In this document: positions 9,585-18,020 of the stretch, piece after piece
Layout: every line of letters starts with the position of its first letter
Position numbering within the stretch: the stretch's first letter is position 1
Assembly (NCBI RefSeq): GCF_017601095.1
Contig: NZ_JAGFUX010000001.1
Span: 62,001-126,000 of the forward strand
Direction of reading: 5' to 3'
Origin: Streptococcus suis
Lineage (GTDB): Bacteria; Bacillota; Bacilli; Lactobacillales; Streptococcaceae
Length of the DNA stretch: 64,000 nt
Translations under genes and position numbers: made by a program
The notes under the pieces: model-generated
Told to the model about the DNA's origin: nothing
Databases searched by the model: none
What the model saw: the letters and a program-made list of their open reading frames with translations, nothing else

Positions 9585-10571
9585 ATGGAAATTCGGAATT
9601 TATTTGGTGAAATGAAGCAAAAAATCGTAGGTAAAAAACTACGGATCGTTTTCCCAGAAGGAACGGATGAGCGTGTGGTTCGTGCAGCTGCTCGTTTGAA
9701 ATTTGAAGGTTTGGTAGAGCCAATTATTCTAGGTGTACCTGAAGATGTTCATACTTTGTTGACAGACTTTGGTTTTTCAAACCCAGGTATTACTGTGATT
9801 GATCCGAATAACTATGCCAATTTTGATTCAATGAAGCAAGAATTTGTAACACTTCGTAAAGGCAAGGTTGATGAGGCGCAGGCAGATGAAATTTTGCGTG
9901 ACGTAAACTACTTCGGTGTTATGTTGGTTCAACTTGGCTTGGCTGAAGGTATGGTGTCAGGTGCTATCCACTCAACAGCAGATACTGTACGTCCTGCCCT
10001 TCAAATCATTAAGACAAAACCAGGTGTAAAACGTACGTCAGGTGTCTTCTTGATGGTTAAAGACCAACACAAGTTTGTCTTTGGTGACTGTGCAATCAAC
10101 ATTGAACCAGATGCAGAAACCTTGGCAGAGATTGCAATCCAATCAGCAGAAACTGCTAAAACATTTGGTATCGATCCGAAAGTAGCAATGATTTCATATT
10201 CTACAAAAGGTTCAGGCTCAGGTCCACGTGTTGATAAGGTTGTAGAAGCAACTCGCTTGGCTCAAGAACTTCGCCCAGACCTTTTGATTGACGGAGAATT
10301 GCAGATGGATGCTGCCTTGGTTCCTGATACAGCACGTTTGAAAGCACCTGGAAGTCCAGTAGCAGGTCAAGCAAATGTCTTTGTCTTCCCAGCTATTGAA
10401 GCAGGCAACATTACTTACAAAGTAGTTGAGCGACTTGGAGGCTACGAAGCGGTAGGTCCGGTCTTGCAAGGTTTGAATAAGCCTGTGAACGATCTTTCAC
10501 GTGGATGCAGTTCAGAAGATGTTTACAAGCTTGGTATCATCACAGCTGCACAAGCAGTAGCGGCTTTGTAA
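9585..10571 (+). CDS. pta: Phosphate acetyltransferase
   Basis: A 328-residue phosphotransacetylase interconverting acetyl-CoA and acetyl phosphate, the step before acetate kinase in mixed-acid fermentation. Conserved stretches include KLRIVFPEGTDERVVRAAARL, VSGAIHSTADTVRPALQIIKT and SYSTKGSGSGP. Its length matches the short single-domain Pta/EutD form of Firmicutes. AAGGAG lies before the ATG. An A-rich and T-rich run separates it from the pseudouridine synthase gene. The ABC exporter gene begins one base after its stop. Confidence 0.96.
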   Translation: MEIRNLFGEMKQKIVGKKLRIVFPEGTDERVVRAAARLKFEGLVEPIILGVPEDVHTLLTDFGFSNPGITVIDPNNYANFDSMKQEFVTLRKGKVDEAQADEILRDVNYFGVMLVQLGLAEGMVSGAIHSTADTVRPALQIIKTKPGVKRTSGVFLMVKDQHKFVFGDCAINIEPDAETLAEIAIQSAETAKTFGIDPKVAMISYSTKGSGSGPRVDKVVEATRLAQELRPDLLIDGELQMDAALVPDTARLKAPGSPVAGQANVFVFPAIEAGNITYKVVERLGGYEAVGPVLQGLNKPVNDLSRGCSSEDVYKLGIITAAQAVAAL

Positions 10572-10572
10572 T

Positions 10573-12297
10573 ATGAAAGAACTGGTTCGGTATTTTCATG
10601 CATATCTCAAAGAGGCTATCTTAGCCCCCCTCTTCAAACTACTGGAGGCCAGTTTTGAATTGGTGGTTCCGCTTATTATCGCCATGATTATTGACCAGGT
10701 AATACCCAATAGCAACCAAGGAAACTTGGTTGCTATGATTTTATATCTGGTTGCTTTGGCGATTGTTGGCGTAGTGGTTTCGTTGACAGCTCAATATTTT
10801 GCAGCCAAGGCAGCAGTTGGCTTTACCAAGGATTTGACTCAGGATCTGTATCAAAAAATACTATCTCTTCCCAAGGCTTCTCGAGACAGTTTGTCTTCTT
10901 CAAGCCTCTTTACTAGACTAACTAGCGATACTTTGCAGATTCAGTCTGGAATAAACATTTTTCTCCGCCTCTTTCTGAGGGCTCCGATTGTCGTCTTTGG
11001 TTCCCTGATAATGGCTTACCTAATAAGTCCAAGCTTGGCAGCCTATTTTGTCAATATGATTTTCCTGCTTTTTCTAGTCGTTACATTCATCAGTTGGGTT
11101 ACCAGTCGTCATTACCAGAGTATTCGTAAGTTGTTGGATAGCTTGGTTAGCCAGGTGCGTGAAACGATAACAGGTGTTCGAGTGATTTGGGCATTTGGCC
11201 AAAAACTGCGTGAAAAAGAAGCATTTGAAAAAGGAAATCAAGCCTATCTTGGTCAGTTAGTGCGTGCAGGAAGATGGTCATCTAGTCTGACACCCTTGAC
11301 CTATCTGATTGTAAATATGACCTTGATTGTTCTCATTTGGCATGGGAATTTTGCAATTACCTCTAACCAATTGGAACAAGGGATGCTGATTGCCCTTATC
11401 AACTATCTCTTGCAAATTTTAGTAGAATTGGTCAAAATGGTCATGGTTATATCCAGTTTGAACCAAAGTTTTATCGCTGCTAAACGCGTTCAGGCAATCT
11501 TAGACCAGCAGTCAGAAGATGTAGAAGCTCCCCTATCAAACACTCAAACGGATCAAGTTAATCTTGTTTTGTCTGTCCAAGATTTGACCTTTACCTATCC
11601 CAGAGCATCTCAGCCAGCCTTGGAAAATCTCAGTTTTCAGCTAGAGAAGGGGCAGTTTATGGGCATTATCGGGGGAACAGGTTCTGGTAAATCAACCTTG
11701 ATCGACCTCCTATTGAAACTCTATCCTTCAGCAGATGATCAAATCCGTTTGTATCAGGAGGGGAGCAGTCCATCCACACTGGCTGACTGGCGGGGACAGT
11801 TTTCCCTTGTGCCACAGCAGGCCCAGCTCTTTTCAGGGACAGTTCGTTCAAATCTGACCATAGGTGGCGTGTACAGCGATGAGAAATTGTGGTGGGCACT
11901 GGAAATAGCTCAGGCCAAGGATTTTCTCTTGGAAAAGACTGGATTGGACACAGAAGTAGAATCCTTTGGAAGAAATTTTTCTGGCGGTCAACGGCAACGG
12001 ATAACCATTGCCAGAGCCTTGGTACAGGAAGCTCCGATTTTGGTATTGGACGATGCGACATCTGCTCTGGACTATCTGACGGAAAGTCGATTGTTTGCGG
12101 CGATTCGTCAGGAATTACCAGACCAGACTATGATTGTCATCAGTCAACGGACGAACAGTCTCAAGGTTGCTGACCAGATTCTAGTGCTGGACAAGGGGAA
12201 ACAAGTGGGGCTAGGCCGTCACCAAGACTTGTTAGAAAGCTCTGCTATTTACTATGACATCGATCAATCGCAACAGAGTCAGGAGGTGGAGGCATGA
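10573..12297 (+). CDS. Heterodimeric ABC exporter, subunit 1 (degenerate Walker B)
   Basis: A 574-residue half-transporter with six predicted transmembrane helices (about residues 15-300) fused to an ATPase domain. Walker A is GGTGSGKST near residue 368, the signature is FSGGQRQRITIARAL and Walker B is ILVLDDATSALD. The catalytic glutamate is replaced by Asp, as in the non-hydrolytic site of asymmetric exporters such as LmrCD or TM287/288. It overlaps subunit 2 by four bases. Multidrug or peptide export is likely but the substrate is unknown. Confidence 0.92.
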   Translation: MKELVRYFHAYLKEAILAPLFKLLEASFELVVPLIIAMIIDQVIPNSNQGNLVAMILYLVALAIVGVVVSLTAQYFAAKAAVGFTKDLTQDLYQKILSLPKASRDSLSSSSLFTRLTSDTLQIQSGINIFLRLFLRAPIVVFGSLIMAYLISPSLAAYFVNMIFLLFLVVTFISWVTSRHYQSIRKLLDSLVSQVRETITGVRVIWAFGQKLREKEAFEKGNQAYLGQLVRAGRWSSSLTPLTYLIVNMTLIVLIWHGNFAITSNQLEQGMLIALINYLLQILVELVKMVMVISSLNQSFIAAKRVQAILDQQSEDVEAPLSNTQTDQVNLVLSVQDLTFTYPRASQPALENLSFQLEKGQFMGIIGGTGSGKSTLIDLLLKLYPSADDQIRLYQEGSSPSTLADWRGQFSLVPQQAQLFSGTVRSNLTIGGVYSDEKLWWALEIAQAKDFLLEKTGLDTEVESFGRNFSGGQRQRITIARALVQEAPILVLDDATSALDYLTESRLFAAIRQELPDQTMIVISQRTNSLKVADQILVLDKGKQVGLGRHQDLLESSAIYYDIDQSQQSQEVEA

Positions 12298-14021
12298 GAA
12301 AAAATGTATTCAACTCTTTAGTGGCTCTACTTTGGCGTAAACCTTTTTCTTTGCTGGTCTTGATAGTGGGAACGCTTTGCCAGGTTTTGTTAACTGTTTA
12401 TCAACCGATTTTGATGGGGCGGGCCTTGGATTTGATTCTGGACGGTGATGGGCAAGCTTTTTTTAGCGTACTGGTTCAGATGGGGGCGGTGGTACTTACC
12501 AATACTCTGGTCCAATGGTACCTCCCTTTGGCAAGCAATCGTTTGATTTATGATCTGATGGCGGAACTACGCCAGCAAGTTTATGATAAGTTGCATCGCT
12601 TGCCTCTATCTTTTCTTGATAGGCAATCGGTCGGAGATTTGGTTGCAAGGATTTCGACAGATAGCGAGCAGTTGACCAATGGACTATTGATGATTTTTAA
12701 CCAATTTTTCCTTGGTATTTTAACAATTTTATTGACCATTGTTACGATGGCGCGTTTGGATTGGATTATGATGCTTGTTGTAGTGGCTTTGACACCATTG
12801 AGTCTCTTGGTGGCTCAAACTATTGCTCGAAAAAGTTATACCTATTATCAGCAGCAAACCACTGCTCGTGGCCGTCAAAGTCGCTTTTTGGAAGAAAGTA
12901 TTAGCCAACTGAGCTTGATTCAGAGCTTTAATGCTCAAGAGCAGTTTCAGAAAGATTTTGTCGAAGAAAATTCTCAATATGCCCATTATTCGCAAGCTGC
13001 CATCTTTGTCTCTTCAACTATAAACCCTAGCACCCGATTCATCAATGCCTTAATTTATGCGCTTTTGGCTGGCTTGGGAGCTCTGCGGATTATGGCTGGT
13101 AGCTTTACGATTGGTGAATTAACGACCTTCCTCAACTACGCAAGCCAATACACCAAGCCCTTCAACGATATATCTTCGGTTTTATCAGAATTGCAGAGCG
13201 CTTTAGCCTGTGCCGAGAGGCTTTTTGCAATTCTTGACCAGGATGATGTGGAAGAAAGAGGGCAGTGCGCTGAAATAACAGAGGTTAAAGGACAGATTGA
13301 TTTCAAGCAAGTTGCTTTTTCCTACAATCCTAACAAGCCCCTTATTCAAAATCTGAATCTATCTGTACCAGCAGGTGCCAAAGTGGCCATTGTGGGACCG
13401 ACCGGAGCTGGTAAGTCTACCCTCATCAATCTACTCATGCGTTTTTATGAAGTCAATCAAGGGCAGATTTTACTAGATGGTCAGCCTGTGACCAAGTACA
13501 GTCGCGAAGACTTGCGACAGCAGATTGGTATGGTCTTACAAGAAACCTGGATTAAGTCGGCTAGCGTTCATGATAATATTGCCTACGGCTATCCCAATGC
13601 TACTCGAGAATCGGTGATAGAAGCAGCCCAGGCTGCTAATGCAGATTTCTTTATTCGCCAGTTGCCAGATGGCTATGACACTGTCCTGGTAGATGGAGGA
13701 GCTTCCATATCTCAAGGACAACGGCAGTTGCTGGCCATTGCACGAGTTTTTGTCAAGCTACCAAAAATCTTAATCTTAGATGAAGCAACCTCTTCAATCG
13801 ATACGCGAACGGAGATTTTAGTGCAAGAAGCTTTTGCCAAACTCATGCAGGGGCGAACTAGCTTTATCATCGCCCACCGCCTATCAACCATTCAATCAGC
13901 TGATATTATCTTAGTGATGGTTGATGGGGAGATTGTGGAGCAGGGCAATCATGCTCAACTTATGCAAGCCAAGGGTGTTTATTATCAGATGCAGAAAAGT
14001 CAAGGGAGTATAGATGACTGA
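12294..14021 (+). CDS. Heterodimeric ABC exporter, subunit 2 (degenerate signature)
   Basis: A 575-residue partner of the preceding gene with an N-terminal six-helix membrane domain and a C-terminal ATPase. Walker A is GPTGAGKST near residue 369, Walker B is ILILDEATSSID with a normal glutamate, and the signature reads ISQGQRQLLAIARV instead of SGGQ. The altered signature pairs with the altered Walker B of subunit 1, so one composite site is degenerate and the other canonical. Its ATGA overlap with subunit 1 and its 8-base overlap with the thioesterase gene show one operon. Confidence 0.92.
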   Translation: MRKNVFNSLVALLWRKPFSLLVLIVGTLCQVLLTVYQPILMGRALDLILDGDGQAFFSVLVQMGAVVLTNTLVQWYLPLASNRLIYDLMAELRQQVYDKLHRLPLSFLDRQSVGDLVARISTDSEQLTNGLLMIFNQFFLGILTILLTIVTMARLDWIMMLVVVALTPLSLLVAQTIARKSYTYYQQQTTARGRQSRFLEESISQLSLIQSFNAQEQFQKDFVEENSQYAHYSQAAIFVSSTINPSTRFINALIYALLAGLGALRIMAGSFTIGELTTFLNYASQYTKPFNDISSVLSELQSALACAERLFAILDQDDVEERGQCAEITEVKGQIDFKQVAFSYNPNKPLIQNLNLSVPAGAKVAIVGPTGAGKSTLINLLMRFYEVNQGQILLDGQPVTKYSREDLRQQIGMVLQETWIKSASVHDNIAYGYPNATRESVIEAAQAANADFFIRQLPDGYDTVLVDGGASISQGQRQLLAIARVFVKLPKILILDEATSSIDTRTEILVQEAFAKLMQGRTSFIIAHRLSTIQSADIILVMVDGEIVEQGNHAQLMQAKGVYYQMQKSQGSIDD

Positions 14022-14421
14022 TTTACGAAAAGAACTAGCCAATTTTGGCTTACAGCCAATTCAAGTATTAGATGAATATGACATCAGGGAAGCTCAGCCT
14101 GGTCAGGTTACTATGGAGGTACGAGTGAAACGAGATTCGCTCAATCCCTATCAACTGGCTCATGGTGGTTATCTCTTTACCTTGGCCGACTCGGTCGCAG
14201 GCATGACGGTCTATTCGCTGGGCTATTTTTCAGTAACCCTGCAGTCCAATATCAATTATCTAAAGGCTGCCAAGGAGGGAGATTGCCTGTCCATTAGTGG
14301 CAAGTGTCTCCATGACGGTCGGACGACAAAGGTGATAGATGTTGTTATTCAAAACCAAGCTGGCGAACTAGTCGCAAACGCAAGTTTTACCATGTTTGTT
14401 ACCAAAGAAGTGGGGAGTTAG
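14014..14421 (+). CDS. PaaI-type hotdog thioesterase
   Basis: A 135-residue hotdog-fold protein. The HGG motif (LAHGGYLFTLADSVAGM, about residues 49-65) and the SNINYLKAAKEGD strand are typical of PaaI/YbgC-like acyl-CoA thioesterases. It starts inside the end of the ABC exporter gene and ends at a terminator, so it is the last member of that operon. The physiological substrate is unknown; hydrolysis of aromatic or short acyl-CoA is the family activity. Confidence 0.88.
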   Translation: MTDLRKELANFGLQPIQVLDEYDIREAQPGQVTMEVRVKRDSLNPYQLAHGGYLFTLADSVAGMTVYSLGYFSVTLQSNINYLKAAKEGDCLSISGKCLHDGRTTKVIDVVIQNQAGELVANASFTMFVTKEVGS

Positions 14422-14445
14422 TTGAAGCTAACTCTCTCTTTTTTT
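14415..14445 (+). terminator. Terminator after the thioesterase gene
   Basis: A GAGTTAG / CTAACTC stem with a six-base loop is followed by TCTC and seven T. Confidence 0.85.
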
Positions 14446-14489
14446 GTTATACTAGACCTATGTTAGATTTGAAAAAATATGGAGTGACT

Positions 14490-15614
14490 ATGTGGGAGGA
14501 AGACAAGATAAAAGCCTTCCGCAAGGCACTTTTAGATTGGTATGATACCAACAAGCGTGATTTGCCTTGGCGTCGCACACGAGATCCCTATGCAATCTGG
14601 GTATCAGAAATCATGTTGCAACAGACCCGGGTTGATACCGTCATTCCTTACTATGAACGCTTTTTGCACCATTTACCAACCATTCGAGATTTGGCGGTGG
14701 CAGAAGAGGAGGTCATTCTCAAACTCTGGGAAGGGCTAGGCTATTATTCTCGCGTCCGCAATATGCAAAAGGCGGCTCAGCAAATGGTGGAACAGTTCGA
14801 CGGCCAGTTTCCACGGACTTACGAAGAGATTGCTAGCCTCAAGGGCATTGGTCCCTACACGGCTGGAGCTATTGCCAGTATCGCCTTTAACCTGCCAGAA
14901 CCTGCTGTTGACGGCAATGTCATGCGGGTCTTGAGCCGACTTTTCGAAGTCAATCACGATATCGGAGTGCCTGCCAATCGCAAGATTTTCCAAGCTATGA
15001 TGGACATCCTGATTGATCCAGACAGACCAGGGGATTTCAACCAAGCCCTCATGGATCTTGGCTCCGACATCGAGGCACCTGTCAATCCACGGCCAGAAGA
15101 TAGTCCAGTTAAAGCCTTTAGTGCTGCCTATCTCAACGGCACCATGGACAAGTTTCCTATCAAGGCACCCAAGAAAAAGCCTATCCCCGTTGCCTACCAA
15201 GGCATGATTATCCGCAACCAGAACAACGAATTTCTCCTCGAGAAAAATCAAAGCAGCCAACTGCTTGCAGGTTTCTGGTCTTTTCCAATTTTGGAAAAAG
15301 GGATTGTCCTAGACAAACAAGTTTCCCTCTTCGAAGTTGCAGAAGAGCCTGTTCAGCCAGATACAAGGCAGAGCTTTACAGACCAGTATGGACTGACAGT
15401 CGACTGGCAGGATGAAGAATTTCCCTCTGTTCAACACATTTTCAGCCACCGCAAATGGCAGATTGACTTGACAGAAGGAATTGCTACCGGAGCTAGTTTT
15501 CCAGAGGACCTTGAAATCAAGTGGGTTGCTGCTGAAGACTTCCATGCCTACCCTTTCGCGAAACCCCAACAGAAGATGTGGGAATCCTATTTGGCAACTA
15601 AAAATAAGAAATAA
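14490..15614 (+). CDS. mutY: Adenine DNA glycosylase MutY lacking Fe-S cluster cysteines
   Basis: A 374-residue glycosylase removing adenine opposite 8-oxoguanine. Visible are LPWRRTRDPYAIWVSEIMLQQT, the helix-hairpin-helix LKGIGPYTAGAIASIAF, the catalytic Asp in PAVDGNV, and a C-terminal NUDIX-like 8-oxoG recognition domain from about residue 235. The four [4Fe-4S] ligands (C-X6-C-X2-C-X5-C) align with Glu195, Pro202, Ser205 and Ser211, so no cluster can form. The ATG at 14490 has GGAG five bases upstream. The earlier in-frame ATG at 14460 follows a TATACT box at leaderless distance and lacks a ribosome site. Confidence 0.93.
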   Translation: MWEEDKIKAFRKALLDWYDTNKRDLPWRRTRDPYAIWVSEIMLQQTRVDTVIPYYERFLHHLPTIRDLAVAEEEVILKLWEGLGYYSRVRNMQKAAQQMVEQFDGQFPRTYEEIASLKGIGPYTAGAIASIAFNLPEPAVDGNVMRVLSRLFEVNHDIGVPANRKIFQAMMDILIDPDRPGDFNQALMDLGSDIEAPVNPRPEDSPVKAFSAAYLNGTMDKFPIKAPKKKPIPVAYQGMIIRNQNNEFLLEKNQSSQLLAGFWSFPILEKGIVLDKQVSLFEVAEEPVQPDTRQSFTDQYGLTVDWQDEEFPSVQHIFSHRKWQIDLTEGIATGASFPEDLEIKWVAAEDFHAYPFAKPQQKMWESYLATKNKK

Positions 15615-15644
15615 AAAATTTGTTTGTTTTGAGCATACAATTTT

Positions 15645-15673
15645 TTGATTTATTTTTTTAAAGGTGGTAAGAT
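15645..15673 (+). promoter_or_regulatory. Promoter of an intergenic transcript
   Basis: TTGATT (15645-15650) and TAAGAT (15668-15673) are 17 bases apart, with TGG just before the -10 as an extended element. It drives rightwards into a gene-free region with strong stems. Confidence 0.6.
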
Positions 15674-15679
15674 AGACTT

Positions 15680-16086
15680 AGAAAAGGAAAGCGGTTGCTA
15701 AATGATAAGAAGGAGGAAAGGGTTTAGCAATCCGATAAATTACAACTACTGGTTTCCAATAGGGAAATCAATAGAGGAAAAGTCTGTTGTGCCATTCTCA
15801 CATATATTTCACATATATAACTCATGCTCTAGTAGCTAGCTGTCTGAAAAAATTTGCCACCATTCTTATCTTGGAATCAGAAAATGTTGAGTTCAAGAGG
15901 GGTTGGACTGTCCGAGATAAGGATAGAATCATTATAAAACTTTAACATGCAAACTCCGCACTTTATGACAAGTAGTATGATACCTCTTTGTAAATGGTAG
16001 GAAACGATTAAATAAAAAAGTAATTAGCAGCAATGGACTTTTCCGATTTATGAAATAAAGTGGAGGCTTTCGCCTCCATTTTTTAT
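15680..16086 (+). ncRNA. Candidate structured non-coding RNA between mutY and pgm
   Basis: This stretch has no convincing gene but has its own promoter and a strong terminator, implying a transcript of about 400 bases. A near-perfect 10-bp stem pairs GGTTGCTAAA (15693-15702) with TTTAGCAATCC (15723-15733) and exposes an AAGGAGGAAAGGG loop. A second stem pairs CTTATCTTGG (about 15868) with CCGAGATAAG (about 15918). I do not recognise it as RNase P RNA, tmRNA, SRP RNA, a T-box or a known riboswitch. A 45-codon ORF (15702-15839, starting MIRRRKGFSN) overlaps the first stem but has a poorly spaced ribosome site, so a coding role is possible but less likely. Confidence 0.5.
16061..16086 (+). terminator. 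Terminator of the intergenic transcript
   Basis: A perfect 7-bp stem, TGGAGGC with GCCTCCA, around a TTTC loop is followed by six T. Confidence 0.9.
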
Positions 16087-16160
16087 TGACTTTCTGTCCA
16101 GAAGGTTCTGAAAGGTGCCTGATAAAAAAACGTCATGTTTGATGGTCGGCTATGTTTATG

Positions 16161-16200
16161 CAACAAAAAAGACAAACAATTCGTTGTTTGTCTTTTGTTG
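16161..16200 (-). terminator. Terminator of pgm
   Basis: A perfect stem GACAAACAA / TTGTTTGTC around TTCG is followed on the minus strand by TTTTTT. It lies 12 bases beyond the pgm stop. Confidence 0.88.
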
Positions 16201-16211
16201 AACCTAAAGGA

Positions 16212-17930
16212 TTAGCCAACAAATTCGTTGATTTCTTTTTCGATGTTGTTGATTTTTTCTTCTGCTTCAGCAAGTGTTTCACCAACAGTTGCGATATAGA
16301 ATTTGATTTTTGGTTCTGTTCCTGAAGGACGGACAGCGAACCAAGAATCATCTGCCAAGGTGTATTTCAAGACATCTGATGGAGGAGTAGTGAGTTTTTC
16401 AACGTTTCCAAGTTTGTCTGTCTTGGTTTGTAGGGCAAAGTCTTCAAAGACTGCAATGTCTGTCGCGTTGAATTGTGCTGGTGAGTTATCGCGGAATTTA
16501 GCCATGATTGCCTTGATTTGCTCTGCACCATCTTTACCAGAAAGGGTAACAGAAATTGTTTTCTCAGCAAAGTAGCCGTATTCTTTGAAGATTTCATCGA
16601 TACCGTCAGCAAGTGTCATGCCACGTGAACGGTAGTAGGCAGCAATTTCAGCAACCATAAGTACAGCCTGGATAGCATCCTTGTCACGTACGAATGGCTT
16701 GATGAGATAACCAAAGCTTTCTTCAAAACCAAACATGTAGGTATGGTTGTGTTTTTCTTCAAACTCTTGGATTTTCTCAGCGATGAATTTGAAACCTGTC
16801 AAGACGTTGAACATGGTAGCGCCGTAGCTTTCAGCAATCTTGGTTACCAACTCAGTTGAAACGATTGACTTAGCAAGGGCAGCGTTTGCAGGAAGTGTGC
16901 CAGCTTGCTTGTGGGCTTCAAGGATGTATTTAGCAATGATTGCGCCGATTTGGTTACCAGAGAGGTTCCAGTATGAACCGTCAGCTTGACGAACTTCAAC
17001 ACCAACACGGTCAGCGTCAGGATCAGTTGCAAGAAGGACATCTGCACCGACTTGGCGGCCGAGTTCTTCCGCAAGGGCAAAGGCTGCTTGGCTTTCTGGG
17101 TTTGGAGAAGCGACAGTAGAGAAGTCAGGGTCGGCAGTTGCTTGAGCTTCCACAACTTGAACAGACTCAAAACCAGCTTGTGCCAGTGCACGACGAGCCA
17201 ACATTTCCCCTGTACCATGAAGTGGTGTGTAGACAATCTTCATGTCCTTACCGTACTCAGCAATCAAGTCAGGATTAATGTTGAGGTCTTTGAGTTCTTC
17301 CAAGTATTTGACATCAGTTTCTTCGCCAAGAACTGTAATCAAGCCATTTTCCTTACTTACTTCAAGGTCAGCCAATTCAACTGCAAATGGATTGTCGATG
17401 GCACGGATGAAGTTAGTAAGAGCATCTGCATCAGCAGGTGGCATTTGTCCGCCGTCTTCACCGTAAACCTTGTAGCCGTTAAATTCTTTCGGGTTGTGAC
17501 TGGCAGTCACCATGATACCTGCTATGGCATTGTAATGGCGTACAGCGAATGACAACTCAGGAGTTGGGCGGAGGCTTTCAAAGACATAAGACTTGATACC
17601 ATGTGCTGCCAACACTTGAGCTGATTCAAAGGCGAATTCAGGAGAGAAGTGGCGTGAGTCGTAGGCGATAGCTACACCACGTTTTTTAGCTTCTTCACCT
17701 TTTGATTCTACCAATTTTGCCAAACCTTCAGTAGCTTGACGGACTACAAATACGTTGATGCGGTTGGTACCAGCGCCAATATAGCCACGCATACCAGCTG
17801 TACCAAATTCAAGATTTGTATAGAAGGCATCTTCTTTTGTTTTTTCATCCATTGCGACTAATTCTTCACGCAAGTAGTCTGGAAGGTCCGCAAAGTCCAG
17901 CCATGTTTGATAGGTTTCTTGATAAGTCAT
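16212..17930 (-). CDS. pgm: Phosphoglucomutase / phosphomannomutase
   Basis: A 572-residue alpha-D-phosphohexomutase interconverting glucose 1-phosphate and glucose 6-phosphate, which supplies UDP-glucose for capsule and wall polymers. The active-site serine loop is TASHNPKEFNGYKVY (about residue 142), the metal loop is DPDADRVGVE and the sugar loop is GFEESFGYL. A C-terminal phosphate-binding RPSGTEPKIKFY is present. The start has AAGGAG upstream. A cre-like site just behind the -10 box suggests CcpA control. Length fits the streptococcal PgmA family. Confidence 0.95.
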   Translation of the reverse strand: MTYQETYQTWLDFADLPDYLREELVAMDEKTKEDAFYTNLEFGTAGMRGYIGAGTNRINVFVVRQATEGLAKLVESKGEEAKKRGVAIAYDSRHFSPEFAFESAQVLAAHGIKSYVFESLRPTPELSFAVRHYNAIAGIMVTASHNPKEFNGYKVYGEDGGQMPPADADALTNFIRAIDNPFAVELADLEVSKENGLITVLGEETDVKYLEELKDLNINPDLIAEYGKDMKIVYTPLHGTGEMLARRALAQAGFESVQVVEAQATADPDFSTVASPNPESQAAFALAEELGRQVGADVLLATDPDADRVGVEVRQADGSYWNLSGNQIGAIIAKYILEAHKQAGTLPANAALAKSIVSTELVTKIAESYGATMFNVLTGFKFIAEKIQEFEEKHNHTYMFGFEESFGYLIKPFVRDKDAIQAVLMVAEIAAYYRSRGMTLADGIDEIFKEYGYFAEKTISVTLSGKDGAEQIKAIMAKFRDNSPAQFNATDIAVFEDFALQTKTDKLGNVEKLTTPPSDVLKYTLADDSWFAVRPSGTEPKIKFYIATVGETLAEAEEKINNIEKEINEFVG

Positions 17931-17955
17931 CGCATATCTCCTTAAAAATTTTTCT

Positions 17956-17974
17956 ATTAAACGCTTTCATTATA
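17956..17974 (-). promoter_or_regulatory. pgm -10 box with overlapping cre-like site
   Basis: On the minus strand TATAAT (17974-17969) is followed directly by TGAAAGCGTTTAAT (17969-17956). This closely resembles the catabolite-responsive element bound by CcpA. A site just downstream of the -10 would block transcription. The promoter is clear; the CcpA role is inferred. Confidence 0.55.
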
Positions 17975-17980
17975 CCATGT

Positions 17981-18013
17981 TTGAAAAGAAAAATCACGCT
18001 TTCACGTGATTTT
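17981..18013 (-). terminator. Terminator of the coaB-coaC-ECF transcript
   Basis: An 8-bp stem AAATCACG / CGTGATTT is followed on the minus strand by TTTTTCTTTTC. Confidence 0.75.
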
Positions 18014-18020
18014 CTGATAT

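Noticed and set aside
14736-15260. Long minus-strand frame of 174 codons inside mutY
   Set aside because: It lies wholly inside a well-supported gene in an opposing frame, has no ribosome site and shows no recognisable protein.
15680-16086. RNase P RNA, tmRNA or T-box leader
   Set aside because: None of the hallmark sequences (GAGGAAAGTCC core, tmRNA tag reading frame, T-box GGGTGG element) is present, and no aminoacyl-tRNA synthetase or amino-acid gene follows.
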